From contig NZ_AP022870.1 of NCBI RefSeq assembly GCF_011764545.1, positions 4,386,001-4,450,000 of the forward strand: a stretch of DNA of 64,000 bases, read 5' to 3'. Below are positions 35,401-43,974 of the stretch, one piece after another. Positions within the stretch are counted from its first letter, which is position 1, and every line of letters begins with the position of its first letter. The stretch is from Phytohabitans flavus. Lineage in GTDB: Bacteria > Actinomycetota > Actinomycetes > Mycobacteriales > Micromonosporaceae. The position numbers and the translations under genes are program-made. The notes beneath the pieces were generated by a model, which ran no database searches, had not been told where the DNA came from, and saw nothing but the letters and a program-made list of their open reading frames with translations.

Positions 35401-35446
35401 AATATCTAGGCGCCGCCGGCGAAGAGGTCGGCCTGTTCGCCCGAGG

Positions 35447-35926
35447 TCACGGGGCGGTGGTGTGTTCGGGCGCCGGTCGTTCGCGGACCGGCTGCTTCGT
35501 GTAGCGGCCGGCGCCGCGCCGGGCCGTCACCTGGCAGGTCACCATGTGGACCGGGGGCTGCGGTGCCGCGAACGGGCCGGTGCCCCACCGCAGCCAGATC
35601 GCCACCCGGCCGGCCTCCGCCTCGGCCAGGAGCTTGTCGACGGTCCGCTGCCGGTCGGTCCGGTCGACCTCGACGGCGATCGGCGGGCCCTCGGGCCGCG
35701 CGCACCCGAGGTCGATCCAGGAGTGGCGGTGCTCGTAGGGCGGCGGCAGCGGCATGACGCTCGGTGCCCGGCGGTACGCCCGCCAGCCCTGCCCCTCGGC
35801 CCACGCCACCACCGCGTCCACGAGCAGGTCGGTGACCTCGTCCGCGCCCAGGTCGGCGAAGGTCACGCCGGCCAGCCACCCCTCCAGTGACGCGGCCACC
35901 CGCTCGCCGTCCGGCTCATCCGCCAT
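35447..35926 (-). CDS. Hypothetical protein, possible PD-(D/E)xK-like fold
   Basis: 159 residues. The stretch SWIDLGCARPEGPPIAVEVD followed by TVDKLLAEAEAGRVAIWLRW has the order of acidic residue, then E-x-D strand and helix, reminiscent of PD-(D/E)xK nuclease folds; this is inference from pattern only. The frame ends PEHTTAP. If one G is added at the CCCCGTGACC there, the protein would run on to 35406 with a natural-looking end EQADLFAGGA. That may be a frameshift near the C-terminus. Confidence 0.65.
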   Translation of the reverse strand: MADEPDGERVAASLEGWLAGVTFADLGADEVTDLLVDAVVAWAEGQGWRAYRRAPSVMPLPPPYEHRHSWIDLGCARPEGPPIAVEVDRTDRQRTVDKLLAEAEAGRVAIWLRWGTGPFAAPQPPVHMVTCQVTARRGAGRYTKQPVRERPAPEHTTAP

Positions 35927-35988
35927 GCCGGAACGCTAGCGCGGGGCGCCGGACGTGTCATCGCCGCGCCGCCGGGTACTCACCCGGC

Positions 35989-36863
35989 GTGTTCGAGGGG
36001 TTCGAGAACTTCGCGATTCCGACGTCGGGGGCGGCGATCCACGGGGTGCGGGGTGGGTCCGGACCGCCCGTGCTGCTCCTGCACGGCATCCCGAGACCCA
36101 CCTGATGTGGCACAAGGTGGCGCCGGCGCTGGCCGCGAACTACACCATCGTCGCCACGGACCTGCGGGGATACGGTGCGAGCGCGAAGCCGCCGAGCGAT
36201 CCCGACCACGCGCCGTACGGCATGCGGGCGCTCGCCAATGACCAGGTCGAGGTGATGGCGTCGCTCGGCTTCAACCGCTTTGCGGTCGTCGGGCACGACC
36301 GGGGCGCGCGGTGCGCCTACCGGCTGGCGCTGGACCACCCCGCCGCGGTCAGCCACCTCGCGGTGATGGACATCGTGCCGACCGGCGACGCGTACGCCCG
36401 CGCGGACCGCGAGTTCGCCCATTCGTACTGGATGTGGGCGTTCCTGTCCGCCCCCGAGCCGGTGCCGGAGCAGCTGATCTCGGCGGCGCCGCACGTGCTC
36501 GTCGACTTCATGCTCGACAACTGGCCGTCCCAGCCGCGATCGTTCCCGGACGAGGTGCGCGCGGCGTACATCGCGGCCTTCCGCGACCCGGAGACGGTGC
36601 ACGCGATCTGCGAGGAGTACCGGGCGGCCGCCACCGTCGACGTCGCCGCCGACGAGGCCGACCGGGGGCGGCGCCGCATCGAGTGCCCGACGCTCGTGCT
36701 GTGGGGTGCCAAGGGCATGGTGGCCCGCATGTACGACCCGCTCGCCATCTGGGGCGCCTGGGCCTCGGACCTGAACGGCGGCCCGGTCGACGCCGGCCAC
36801 TTCCTGCCCGAGGAGGCGCCGGAGGAGGTCCTGAACCACGTCCAGATGCTGCTCCAGCGCTGA
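35989..36863 (+). pseudogene. Alpha/beta hydrolase, haloacetate dehalogenase-like, frameshifted
   Basis: A GTG start gives VFEGFENFAIPTSGAAIHGV and then VLLLHGIP. There the frame ends; the continuation ETHLMWHKVAPALAANYTIV is in another frame. One missing G at about 36092 (ATCCCGAGACC where ATCCCGGAGACC is expected) restores a 291-residue enzyme. It has GYGAS, the nucleophile Asp in GHDRGARCAYR and the His in DAGHFLPEEAPEEV. It is a paralogue of the hydrolase at 28589. All catalytic residues survive, which favours a recent mutation or a sequence error. Confidence 0.85.
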
Positions 36864-36868
36864 CCCGC

Positions 36869-37420
36869 TCAGGCGCCTACCTCGCTGACCTGGGCGACCG
36901 GCTTGCCCTGCCACACGGCGTGGATCACGAAGTAGTGGTTTGGCTCGGTGAACTGGACCGCCAGGTTGCCCGGCTCGTTCTGCACCGCGTCGACCGCGTA
37001 GCCGGGGTTCGGGGTCGCGGTGAGGAGCTGTACGCGGCCGGGCGTCATGCGGATCACGGCCTGGCCACCGCCGACCCGGAACGAGCGCGTGTACGTCGTC
37101 TCGCCATCCGCCCCGGTCGTCACCGTCCACCCGTCGACGACCGTCGCGGGGCTCGGCGACGGCGACCGCGACGGTGATCGCGTTGCCCGTGGCCGGGACG
37201 GGCTTGGCGTGGGAGAAGGAGAAGGGGTTGGCGGTGCCACGGTCGCCGGGGCGGACGGCAGGGGTTCGTCGAGCGAGCGGCTGATCGGTGCCGACGCCGT
37301 GTCGGGCGTCGCGGTACGCAGCACCGGCTGGAGCGCCACCGTCGCGACGCCGATGCTGGCGAGGGTGGCCGCGCACCACCCCAGCACCGGGACCAAACCG
37401 TGCAGCCGCATGTGGGCCAT
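36869..37420 (-). CDS. Membrane-anchored secreted protein with Ser/Pro-rich stalk
   Basis: About 183 residues from MAHMRLHGLVPVLGW. One hydrophobic segment (about residues 8-30) acts as a signal anchor. Residues 45-95 are a Pro/Ser/Thr/Arg-rich linker. Residues 98-183 form a beta-rich domain with TYTRSFRVGGGQAVIRMTPGRVQLL. It is probably displayed outside the membrane. An ATG three codons later is equally possible. It is divergent from the two-component system, so it might be a target or sensor accessory, but that is only positional inference. Confidence 0.65.
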   Translation of the reverse strand: MAHMRLHGLVPVLGWCAATLASIGVATVALQPVLRTATPDTASAPISRSLDEPLPSAPATVAPPTPSPSPTPSPSRPRATRSPSRSPSPSPATVVDGWTVTTGADGETTYTRSFRVGGGQAVIRMTPGRVQLLTATPNPGYAVDAVQNEPGNLAVQFTEPNHYFVIHAVWQGKPVAQVSEVGA

Positions 37421-37448
37421 TGAACCATCGACCCATATGGTGAACCGC

Positions 37449-38147
37449 ATGGCCATGATCCTGCTGGTCGAGGACGACCGCATCGTCGCGGCGGCCCTCA
37501 CCCGCGCGCTGGTCGACGCCGGTCACGTCGTACGCGGCGCGACGCGGGCCGCCGACGCCCTGCGCATCGTCGCCGACCACCGGCCCGACCTGGTGATCCT
37601 CGACCTGGGGCTGCCGGACATCGACGGCGCCGACGCGCTGCGGATGATGCGGAGCGTCTCGGACGTACCGGTGATCGTGGCGACCGCCCGCCGCTCCGAG
37701 GTGGACATCATCAACCTGCTGAACGCGGGCGCGGACGACTACGTCACCAAGCCCTTCTCCAGCGGTCACCTGCTGGCCCGGATCTCGGCGGTACAGCGGC
37801 GCGGTCGCCCGGTGCCCGCGGAGACAGCGAGCATCACGGTGGGTTCGCTCGTCATCGACCCGCAGCAACGCGAGGTGCGGCTGGACGGTGCGCCGATCAG
37901 GCTCACGCGGCGGGAGTTCGACGTGCTCGCGTACCTGGCGGGGCGGGTCGGTCACGTGGTGAGCCGGCGGGAGCTGCTCACCAAGGTGTGGCACCAGGAC
38001 CGGATCGGCGAGGAGCAGACCATCGACGTACACATCTCGTGGCTGCGCCGCAAGCTCGGCGAGACCGCCGCGCGACCCCGGTTCCTGCACACGGTACGGG
38101 GCGTCGGCGTGAAGCTTGTCGAGCCGGAGCCGGAGCCGCGCGCGTGA
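37449..38147 (+). CDS. OmpR-family response regulator
   Basis: 232 residues. Receiver domain: acidic pocket LLVEDDR, phosphoacceptor Asp in LVILDLGLPDIDG, Thr/Ala switch VIVATAR, Lys in DDYVTKPF. Winged-helix domain: RLTRREFDVLAYLAGRVGHVVSRRELL with the wing HTVRGVGVKL. ATGs at 37437, 37449 and 37455 are all in frame; the middle one gives the standard MAMILLVEDD start. The stop overlaps the histidine kinase GTG. Confidence 0.93.
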   Translation: MAMILLVEDDRIVAAALTRALVDAGHVVRGATRAADALRIVADHRPDLVILDLGLPDIDGADALRMMRSVSDVPVIVATARRSEVDIINLLNAGADDYVTKPFSSGHLLARISAVQRRGRPVPAETASITVGSLVIDPQQREVRLDGAPIRLTRREFDVLAYLAGRVGHVVSRRELLTKVWHQDRIGEEQTIDVHISWLRRKLGETAARPRFLHTVRGVGVKLVEPEPEPRA

Positions 38148-39469
38148 GGCTCACGCTCACCCGGCTCGCGCTGGCCATCACGTCGATGGTGGCGCTGGCG
38201 TTCCTCGTACCGCTGGCGATCCTGACCCGCCAGATCGCACACGACCGGGCGGTCGGCGACGCGCGCCAGCAGGCCACCGCGATCGTGGTGGCGCTGGCCG
38301 TCGACACCGACACCGCGCTGCTGGAGCAGGCGGTGGCGAGCACGGCGGCGGGCAGCGACGGGCGGCTCGCCGTACACCTGCCGGGCCTTGAGGCGATCGG
38401 GTCGCCGCGCGCCGCGGCCGCCGACATCGACGCGGCCGCGCGCTCCCGGCGTCCCTCCATCGTGGAGTACGAGGGCGGCCTGGCCTACCTGCAACCGAGT
38501 GTCCTTGATGGAGGGCGGACCGCGGTCATCGAGGTGTTCGTGCCGGACGAGCAGATCCACCGGGGCGTATGGCCGGCGTGGCTCGCGCTCGCCGGTCTCG
38601 CCGTGGTGCTCGTCGGGGGGTCCACATTGGTCGCCGACCGGCTCGGTGCCCGCCTCGTACGGGCCACCCGCGAGCTGGCCGCGGGCGCGCGCCGGCTCGG
38701 CGGCGGCGACCTCAGCGTGCGGGTGGAGCCGGCCGGGCCGCCGGAGCTGAGCGACGCGGCGCGCTCGTTCAACACGATGGCGGACAACATGCGGCAGCTC
38801 ATCGACAACGAACGGGAGCTCGCGGCGGACCTGTCACACCGGCTGCGTACCCCATTGACCGCGCTGCGCCTGGACGCCGAGGCGCTGCCGCGCGGGGCGG
38901 TGGCGGACCGGATGGCGCAGGCGTTCGACCTGCTGGACGACGAGCTTGAGGCGATCATCACGGGGGCGCGGCTCAGCTCGGGTACCCGGGCCAGCCACTC
39001 CACCGACCTCGTCGAGGTGCTGGCCGACCGGCTCGCGTTCTGGTCGGTGCTCGCCGAGGACCAGGGCCGACCGACCACAGTGGTCGGTGGTGAGGAGCCG
39101 GTGCCGGTACGGCTGCCCCGCGGCGAGCTGATCCTGGCGATCGACGCGTTGCTGGGCAACGTGTTCGCGCACACTCCAGAAGGGACGGCGTTCCTCGTCG
39201 GCGTCTCGCCCGAGGGACTAGTCGTGGACGACGCCGGCCCAGGCATCGCCGACCCGGCCGCGGCGGTCCGACGCGGGGTAAGCGGCAGCGGCTCGACAGG
39301 CCTAGGCCTAGACATAGCCCAACGCATCGCCCAGTCCGCCGGCGGCCACCTAGACATCACCCAGGGCCGCCTAGGCGGAGCCCGCGTCGCCCTGCGACTC
39401 CCCCGCCCGCCGGTTGATCAGGGAGTTCGTGGGCGTGGCGCGCGGCGCGTCGCTCCACGAACTCCCTGA
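38144..39469 (+). CDS. Sensor histidine kinase
   Basis: 441 residues. Two membrane helices (about 10-30 and 145-165) flank an external domain of about 115 residues. A HAMP segment (ARLVRATRELAAGARRLGGGDL) leads to the H-box LAADLSHRLRTPLTALRLD. The ATPase domain has LLGNVFAH (N-box), DDAGPGIAD (G1) and GSTGLGLDIAQRI (G2). The GTG overlaps the response regulator stop (GTGA). The last 19 residues (PVDQGVRGRGARRVAPRTP) are encoded by a palindrome and look like an extraneous tail. Confidence 0.92.
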   Translation: MRLTLTRLALAITSMVALAFLVPLAILTRQIAHDRAVGDARQQATAIVVALAVDTDTALLEQAVASTAAGSDGRLAVHLPGLEAIGSPRAAAADIDAAARSRRPSIVEYEGGLAYLQPSVLDGGRTAVIEVFVPDEQIHRGVWPAWLALAGLAVVLVGGSTLVADRLGARLVRATRELAAGARRLGGGDLSVRVEPAGPPELSDAARSFNTMADNMRQLIDNERELAADLSHRLRTPLTALRLDAEALPRGAVADRMAQAFDLLDDELEAIITGARLSSGTRASHSTDLVEVLADRLAFWSVLAEDQGRPTTVVGGEEPVPVRLPRGELILAIDALLGNVFAHTPEGTAFLVGVSPEGLVVDDAGPGIADPAAAVRRGVSGSGSTGLGLDIAQRIAQSAGGHLDITQGRLGGARVALRLPRPPVDQGVRGRGARRVAPRTP

Positions 39470-39474
39470 TCAAC
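39413..39474. terminator. 20-bp perfect inverted repeat at the end of the kinase gene
   Basis: GTTGATCAGGGAGTTCGTGG at 39413-39432 pairs perfectly with 39455-39474, with a 22-nt loop. The stem overlaps the last 19 codons and stop of the kinase gene. It would be a strong terminator before the LPMO gene. It looks like an intergenic palindromic repeat that was captured by the coding frame. Confidence 0.75.
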
Positions 39475-39547
39475 AGCGGGAACCCACGGCGGGATTTATT
39501 GGACGTTTAAGGTCTGTTTATGGTCACCGTCCGTAGCGTCCCCGGGC

Positions 39548-40294
39548 ATGCGTAAGGTTTTCGTCTATCCCCTGGTGATCGCCGGCACCGCCGCCGCGGG
39601 CCTGGTCGCGACCGGCTCCCCCGCTTCCGCCCACGGGTACGTCTCCGCTCCGCCGAGCCGCCAGGCGCTCTGCGCTTCGCGCGCGGTCGCCGACTGTGGA
39701 CAGATCCAGTTCGAGCCGCAGAGCGTGGAGGGCCCGAAGGGGCTGCGCAGCTGCGATGGCGGTGTGTCCCAGTTCGCCATCCTGAACGACAACAGCCGCG
39801 CGTGGCCCGCCCGCACGGTCGGCTCGTCGGTCACGTTCACGTGGGTCTTCACCGCCCGCCACCGCACCTCGAACTGGGAGTACTTCGTCGGGAACACCCG
39901 AGTGGCGGTCGTCGACGGCGGCAACCAGCAGCCGGACGCGGTCGTGTCGCACCAGGTCGACCTCTCCCGGTTCCCCGGCCGCCGTACGGTGCTGGCCATC
40001 TGGAACATCGGCGACACCGCGAACGCCTTCTACAGCTGCGTCGACCTGAATGTCGGCGGCTCTTCCGCTCCATCGACCCCCGCGCCGCCTCCTGTGAGGC
40101 CGACCACTCCCCCACCGTCGTCGGCGCCGCCACCGCCCGCCAACGCGAGTGGCACCTGGGCGACGAACACCGCGTACAAGATTGGGGAAGAGGTCACCTT
40201 CCAGGGCAAGCGGTACCGCTGCCGCCAGTCGCACACGTCGCTGTCCGGCTGGGAGCCGTCGATCTTCACGCTCGCGCTCTGGCTGCCGGTCTGA
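39548..40294 (+). CDS. Lytic polysaccharide monooxygenase (AA10) with C-terminal CBM5/12 chitin-binding module
   Basis: 248 residues. The signal peptide ends ASPASA and the mature protein begins HGYVSAPPSRQALC, whose N-terminal His is one ligand of the copper histidine brace. The second His is in TARHRTSNWEYFV. Residues 30-170 form the AA10 domain, 175-198 a Pro-rich linker, and 200-248 a CBM5/12 with WATNTAYKIGEEVTFQGKRY and QSHTSLSGWEP. It oxidatively cleaves chitin (less likely cellulose) outside the cell. It stands alone downstream of the two-component system, with a DUF305 lipoprotein 4 bp after it. Confidence 0.93.
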   Translation: MRKVFVYPLVIAGTAAAGLVATGSPASAHGYVSAPPSRQALCASRAVADCGQIQFEPQSVEGPKGLRSCDGGVSQFAILNDNSRAWPARTVGSSVTFTWVFTARHRTSNWEYFVGNTRVAVVDGGNQQPDAVVSHQVDLSRFPGRRTVLAIWNIGDTANAFYSCVDLNVGGSSAPSTPAPPPVRPTTPPPSSAPPPPANASGTWATNTAYKIGEEVTFQGKRYRCRQSHTSLSGWEPSIFTLALWLPV

Positions 40295-40298
40295 CGCC

Positions 40299-40892
40299 AT
40301 GCGACGCATCCTCTTCGCGGCCGCCGCCGCGCTGCTGCTCGCCGCGGGCTGCTCGACCGAACCGTCGGCGCCGCCGGCCCCGCCCGCGGACGCCGTGCCC
40401 GCGGCCGACGCCCTCCCGGCCGCCGACGCGGAGCACAACGCGGCGGACGTGATGTTCCTCCAGATGATGATCATGCACAACGGTCAGGGACTCGAGCTGA
40501 CCGGCCTCGCCGCCGACCGCACCGTGAGCGAGGAGGTCCGCCTCCTGGCCGCCGCGATCGACACGACACAGCGCGAGGAAGTCAAGATCATGCAGTCGTG
40601 GCTGGGCGGCTGGAAGGAGCCCACCACGGCCAGCAAGGACATGACCACGCACGCCAGCCACGGCGGCCTTCCGGCCACCGGCCCGGAGCAGATCGAGGCC
40701 CTGCGGAACACCTCGGACGCCAACTTCGAGGCCACGTTCCTCAACCTGCTGACGGGACACCAGAACAGCGCGGTCGAGCTGACCAACCTGGCCACCGACG
40801 GGGTGAACCCGCAGACGGGCGACCTTGCCGAGCGGATCAAGGAGTCCCGCGCCGACCAGGTGGCGCAGATGCTCCGCCTGATCGGAGGCTAG
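40299..40892 (+). CDS. DUF305 lipoprotein
   Basis: 197 residues. LLLAAGCS is a lipobox, so the mature protein is anchored to the outer face of the membrane by a Cys lipid. The DUF305 domain has two ferritin-like halves: MFLQMMIMHNGQGLELTGLA and LLTGHQNSAVELTNLA. Met and His residues are concentrated in these helices. DUF305 proteins often occur with copper handling genes. It follows the copper enzyme LPMO by 4 bp, so a role in copper supply or protection is a reasonable inference. Confidence 0.87.
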   Translation: MRRILFAAAAALLLAAGCSTEPSAPPAPPADAVPAADALPAADAEHNAADVMFLQMMIMHNGQGLELTGLAADRTVSEEVRLLAAAIDTTQREEVKIMQSWLGGWKEPTTASKDMTTHASHGGLPATGPEQIEALRNTSDANFEATFLNLLTGHQNSAVELTNLATDGVNPQTGDLAERIKESRADQVAQMLRLIGG

Positions 40893-40894
40893 GC

Positions 40895-41635
40895 GTGTCT
40901 GCCTCTGTCCCGCGGGTAGCCGTCGTCACCGGCGGCTCCCGCGGCATCGGGCGGCAGGTCGTGCGCTGGCTCGCCGCCGAGGGCTTCGCCGTCGTCGTGG
41001 GCTACGGCGACGACGACGCGCAGGCCGCACTGGCCGTGAAGGAGATCGTCCAGGCCGGCCGCAGGGCCATCGCGGTACGGGCGGACGTCGCCGACGAGAC
41101 CGCCGTGGCGGCGCTCTTCGACCGGGCCGAACGGGAGTACGGCGGGGTGGACGTGGTGGTGCACGCGGCCGCCCGTACCAGCGTGGGGACGCTCGCGGAG
41201 CTGGATCTGTCCGAACTGGACGATCTGCACCGGGTGAACATCCGCGGCACGTTCGTCGTCAACCAGCAGGCCGCGCGGCGCGTACGGCCGGGCGGCGCGA
41301 TCGTCAACTTCTCCTCCTCCGACGTCGCCCTCGCCCCCGAGGGGCACGCCGCGTACGCGGCGAGCAAGGCGGCGGTCGAGGCGATCACGCTGATCCTCGC
41401 CCGCGAGCTGCGCGGCCGGGACGTCACCGTGAACGCGATCGCGCCCGGACCCACCGCCACCGACCTGTTTTTCGACGGCAAGGACGAGGAGACCATCGCG
41501 CTGCTCGCCGCCCGCCCGCCGCTGCAACGGCTCGGCACACCCGAGGACATCGCCGAGATCGTCGCGTTTCTCGCCGGCCCAGCCGCCCGCTGGGTCAACG
41601 GCCAGGTGCTGCGCGCGAACGGCGGCATCGTCTGA
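40895..41635 (+). CDS. Short-chain dehydrogenase/reductase
   Basis: 246 residues from a GTG two bases after the DUF305 stop. TGGSRGIG binds NAD(P); VVVHAAARTS is the NNAG-type strand; Ser in IVNFSSSDVAL and Tyr-Lys in YAASKAAVE complete the active site. VNAIAPGPTATDLFF is the usual C-terminal loop. Substrate unknown. Spacing suggests it is on the LPMO-DUF305 transcript, though a functional link is not obvious. Confidence 0.88.
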   Translation: MSASVPRVAVVTGGSRGIGRQVVRWLAAEGFAVVVGYGDDDAQAALAVKEIVQAGRRAIAVRADVADETAVAALFDRAEREYGGVDVVVHAAARTSVGTLAELDLSELDDLHRVNIRGTFVVNQQAARRVRPGGAIVNFSSSDVALAPEGHAAYAASKAAVEAITLILARELRGRDVTVNAIAPGPTATDLFFDGKDEETIALLAARPPLQRLGTPEDIAEIVAFLAGPAARWVNGQVLRANGGIV

Positions 41636-41712
41636 GCCGCGCAGCAGGCCCTAGCCGCACCGCAGACCCGGCCGCCGCCTGATCCGTCAGGCGGCGGCCG
41701 TACCACGTTTGG

Positions 41713-41953
41713 CTAGGGCCTGTTTCAAAAGGATTGTCGAGGCGAGCCGGGATCCAGGCGGCGATCCGGCAAGTCGGGCGCAAGGTCGCATACCGGGCGT
41801 GAGCGAGCTTGCGAGCGAACCATCAGGCTCAGTGATGGACACACGACGCTGGCCGCACCAACAGACGGCCGTTGTATGCGGCCTTACGCCCGGCGCCGCC
41901 GGTCGTCGTCTGGGCCCGGCGCAGCCCGGCAAGGATTTTGAAACAGGCCCTAG
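41713..41953. mobile_element. Small IS5-type non-autonomous element (MITE-like)
   Basis: A 241-bp segment bounded by an 18-bp perfect inverted repeat: CTAGGGCCTGTTTCAAAA on the left, its complement on the right. Read as an element, GGCCTGTTTCAAAA...TTTTGAAACAGGCC is flanked by CTAG on both sides, the target duplication preferred by part of the IS5 family. The interior has no transposase frame. The right CTAG contains the stop codon of the DivIVA-like gene, so insertion was at that exact site and kept the stop. Confidence 0.75.
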
Positions 41954-42663
41954 ATGTCGAGGGCGGTCTCGCCGGTGCGGCCGCCGGAGATCGCCTCCCG
42001 CTCGCCGCCGCCGTGGTCGCGCAGCTGGCTCTCGATGTACGCGGTGAGCCGCCCCCGGTACTGCCGCTCGAACTGCTGCAACTCCTCGATATGCCGCAGC
42101 GTGGCGGTGCGCTTGGCGTCCAGGCCACCCATCGCCTCCTGGTGCCGCTGGCGCGCGTCCCGCTCCAGGGTGTCGGCGGAGGCCCTGGCCTCGTTGGTGA
42201 GGTCGTCCGCGCGCGTACGCGCGTCGGCGAGCACGCCGTCGGCCTCGCGCCGGGCGTCACCGAGGTGGTCGTCGGCGGTGCGCTGGGCCATCATCAGCAC
42301 CCGGGCGACCTGCTCGCTGTCCGCGCCGCTGGCCATCGCACCCTGCGAGCGCGCCCGCTCGAGCTCCATCTGCGCCGAACGCGCGGCCTGCTCGGCCGCC
42401 GCCCGGTCGCGCTGGGCCCGGTCGAGCTGGTTCCGCACCTCGTCGAGCTCGGCGTCCAGCCAGCGGTCGGGCCCGGGGTCGAGGCGACCGCCGCCGCCCC
42501 GCTCCAGCTGAGCGCGCAGCTCGTTGTTTTCCTCGATGAGGCGCACAAGCTCCTGCTCGACCTCGTCCAGGAAGGCGTCGACCTCCTCCTCGTCGAAACC
42601 CCGCTGGCCCAGCGGCGGCTTCTTGAAGGCGACGTTGTGTACATCGGCCGGCGTCAGCGGCAT
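41950..42663 (-). CDS. DivIVA-domain (Wag31-like) coiled-coil protein
   Basis: 237 residues. PLTPADVHNVAFKKPPLGQRGFDEEEVDAFLDEVEQE matches the DivIVA N-terminal membrane-binding domain, including the FxxxxGFDxxxVDxFL pattern (only partly needed here). Residues 40-215 are a long coiled coil. DivIVA proteins gather at curved membrane and organise tip growth or cell division. At 237 residues it is shorter than typical Wag31 and may be an accessory paralogue. It has GAGGAG before the ATG. The TAG stop lies in the target site of the adjacent MITE. Confidence 0.9.
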   Translation of the reverse strand: MPLTPADVHNVAFKKPPLGQRGFDEEEVDAFLDEVEQELVRLIEENNELRAQLERGGGGRLDPGPDRWLDAELDEVRNQLDRAQRDRAAAEQAARSAQMELERARSQGAMASGADSEQVARVLMMAQRTADDHLGDARREADGVLADARTRADDLTNEARASADTLERDARQRHQEAMGGLDAKRTATLRHIEELQQFERQYRGRLTAYIESQLRDHGGGEREAISGGRTGETALDI

Positions 42664-42873
42664 CGAAACTCCTCGTGGTCGGTCGCCGCCGTGCAGCGTC
42701 CGGGCCAACCGATGTCCACCGAGGGTCAGGGGCCAGCGCCGCGACGGCCAGCTCGCACCGACAGTACCAACCTCCGATGAACGCGCGGGACCGCCTCGGT
42801 GCCGAGCGGCCGGGCCCCGCCGGCTGTAAACACCGTTGCGGGCCACTACCAGGCGAGACCAGACTGCCCGGCT

Positions 42874-43674
42874 ATGAGCGGACACGTCGCCATCGTCACA
42901 GGCGCCAACCACGGCATCGGCGCGGCGACGGCCAACGCGCTGGCCACTGCCGGTACGGCCGTGCTGTGCGCGTACTGGCGGGTCCGCGACGCCGAGGACC
43001 CCGCGGTACCGCAGGCGTACCGCGACAGCCGCCTACGCGGCGCCGACCACGTGGTGGCCGAGATCGAGGCCGCCGGCGGCCGTGCCGTCGCCGTCGGGGC
43101 CGACCTCACCGACCCGGCGGCCCCGGCCCGCCTCTTCGACCTCGCCGAGAAACGGCTGGGCCCGGTCGACATCCTCGTCAACAACGCGACCGGCTGGGTC
43201 CAGGACACCTTCGCCCAGGCGCCCACCGACCACCACGGCCGCGCGCTGCGGCCGGTGAGCCCGGCGACGTGGTCCGCGCAGTTCGCGGTGGATGCCATGG
43301 CCCCAGCACTGCTGATCGGCGAACTTGCCCGCCGGCACACCGCCCGCGGCGCCACCTGGGGCCGCATCGTCGGCCTGACCTCGGGCGGCGAGCTCGGCTT
43401 CCCGGAGGAGGTCTCGTACGGCGCGGCCAAGGCCGCCCAGACCAACTACACGATGTCCGCGGCGGTCGAGCTGGCCCCGCTGGGCATCACCGCCAACATG
43501 GTCCATCCGCCGGTCACCGATACAGGCTGGGTGACCGACTCGGTACGCGACGTGGTCGCCGCCAGCCCCCGCCTCGTCAACGTGGCCACGGCGGCCGAGG
43601 TCGCCGAGGTGATCGCCTACCTGGCCTCCGACGCCGCCCGCCTGATCACCGGCAACACCATCACCCTCCGCTGA
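42874..43674 (+). CDS. Short-chain dehydrogenase/reductase
   Basis: 266 residues. TGANHGIGAATANALA binds the cofactor; ILVNNATGWVQD is the NNAG-like motif; the active-site Tyr-Lys is in YGAAKAAQTNY. It has an extended early loop (YWRVRDAEDPAVPQAYRD) not seen in typical SDRs. The last residues GNTITLR are conserved in family members that use NADP. Substrate unknown. A 210-bp divergent gap separates it from the DivIVA gene. Confidence 0.88.
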   Translation: MSGHVAIVTGANHGIGAATANALATAGTAVLCAYWRVRDAEDPAVPQAYRDSRLRGADHVVAEIEAAGGRAVAVGADLTDPAAPARLFDLAEKRLGPVDILVNNATGWVQDTFAQAPTDHHGRALRPVSPATWSAQFAVDAMAPALLIGELARRHTARGATWGRIVGLTSGGELGFPEEVSYGAAKAAQTNYTMSAAVELAPLGITANMVHPPVTDTGWVTDSVRDVVAASPRLVNVATAAEVAEVIAYLASDAARLITGNTITLR

Positions 43675-43683
43675 CCCGGAGAC

Positions 43684-43974
43684 TCAGGCAGCCGCCTCAC
43701 CCGCGTGCCGCTGAAGAAACTCCTCGATCGCCTGCCGGATCAGCCCCGAGCGTCCCGCCTTGTCGCTCCCGGCGAGCTCGTCGAGGCGCCGCACCGCGGC
43801 GGCCGACAGCCGGACCCCGGTAACGATCATCGGAACACTCTCCGGGCTCGGAGCGGGGCCAAGGTCAGGGCCGGGTGAGGCCTCGCGCAGCAATTCGGAG
43901 ATATCGCCGCCACCATCGAAGTAGGCAATCAGCTCATCGCGGCTCATCGCCCTGGGATCCCGGTAAACCGTCAT
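43684..43974 (-). CDS. Ribbon-helix-helix antitoxin-like protein (BrnA/CopG type)
   Basis: 96 residues. The C-terminal VTGVRLSAAAVRRLDELAGSDKAGRSGLIRQAIEEFL is an RHH DNA-binding fold (strand, helix, helix), here only indicated by its ends. The N-terminal half (MTVYRDPRAMSRDELIAYFD) would wrap the toxin. Its ATG overlaps the toxin stop. Toxin-first order is that of brnTA modules. It probably represses the operon and neutralises the upstream product. Confidence 0.75.
   Translation of the reverse strand: MTVYRDPRAMSRDELIAYFDGGGDISELLREASPGPDLGPAPSPESVPMIVTGVRLSAAAVRRLDELAGSDKAGRSGLIRQAIEEFLQRHAGEAAA

Larger units (their letters stand above)
35094..35405. other. Gene-free intergenic region with hairpin and repeat
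   Basis: 312 bp between convergent genes. It holds a long-loop inverted repeat at 35194-35241 and the 59-bp module, copy 3, at its right end. I see no coding frame with family character. The middle (35245-35340) is G-rich and has no recognisable feature. Confidence 0.7.

Noticed and set aside
41839..41949. A transposase fragment inside the MITE-like element
   Set aside because: No frame shows transposase motifs; only the ends are IS-like.
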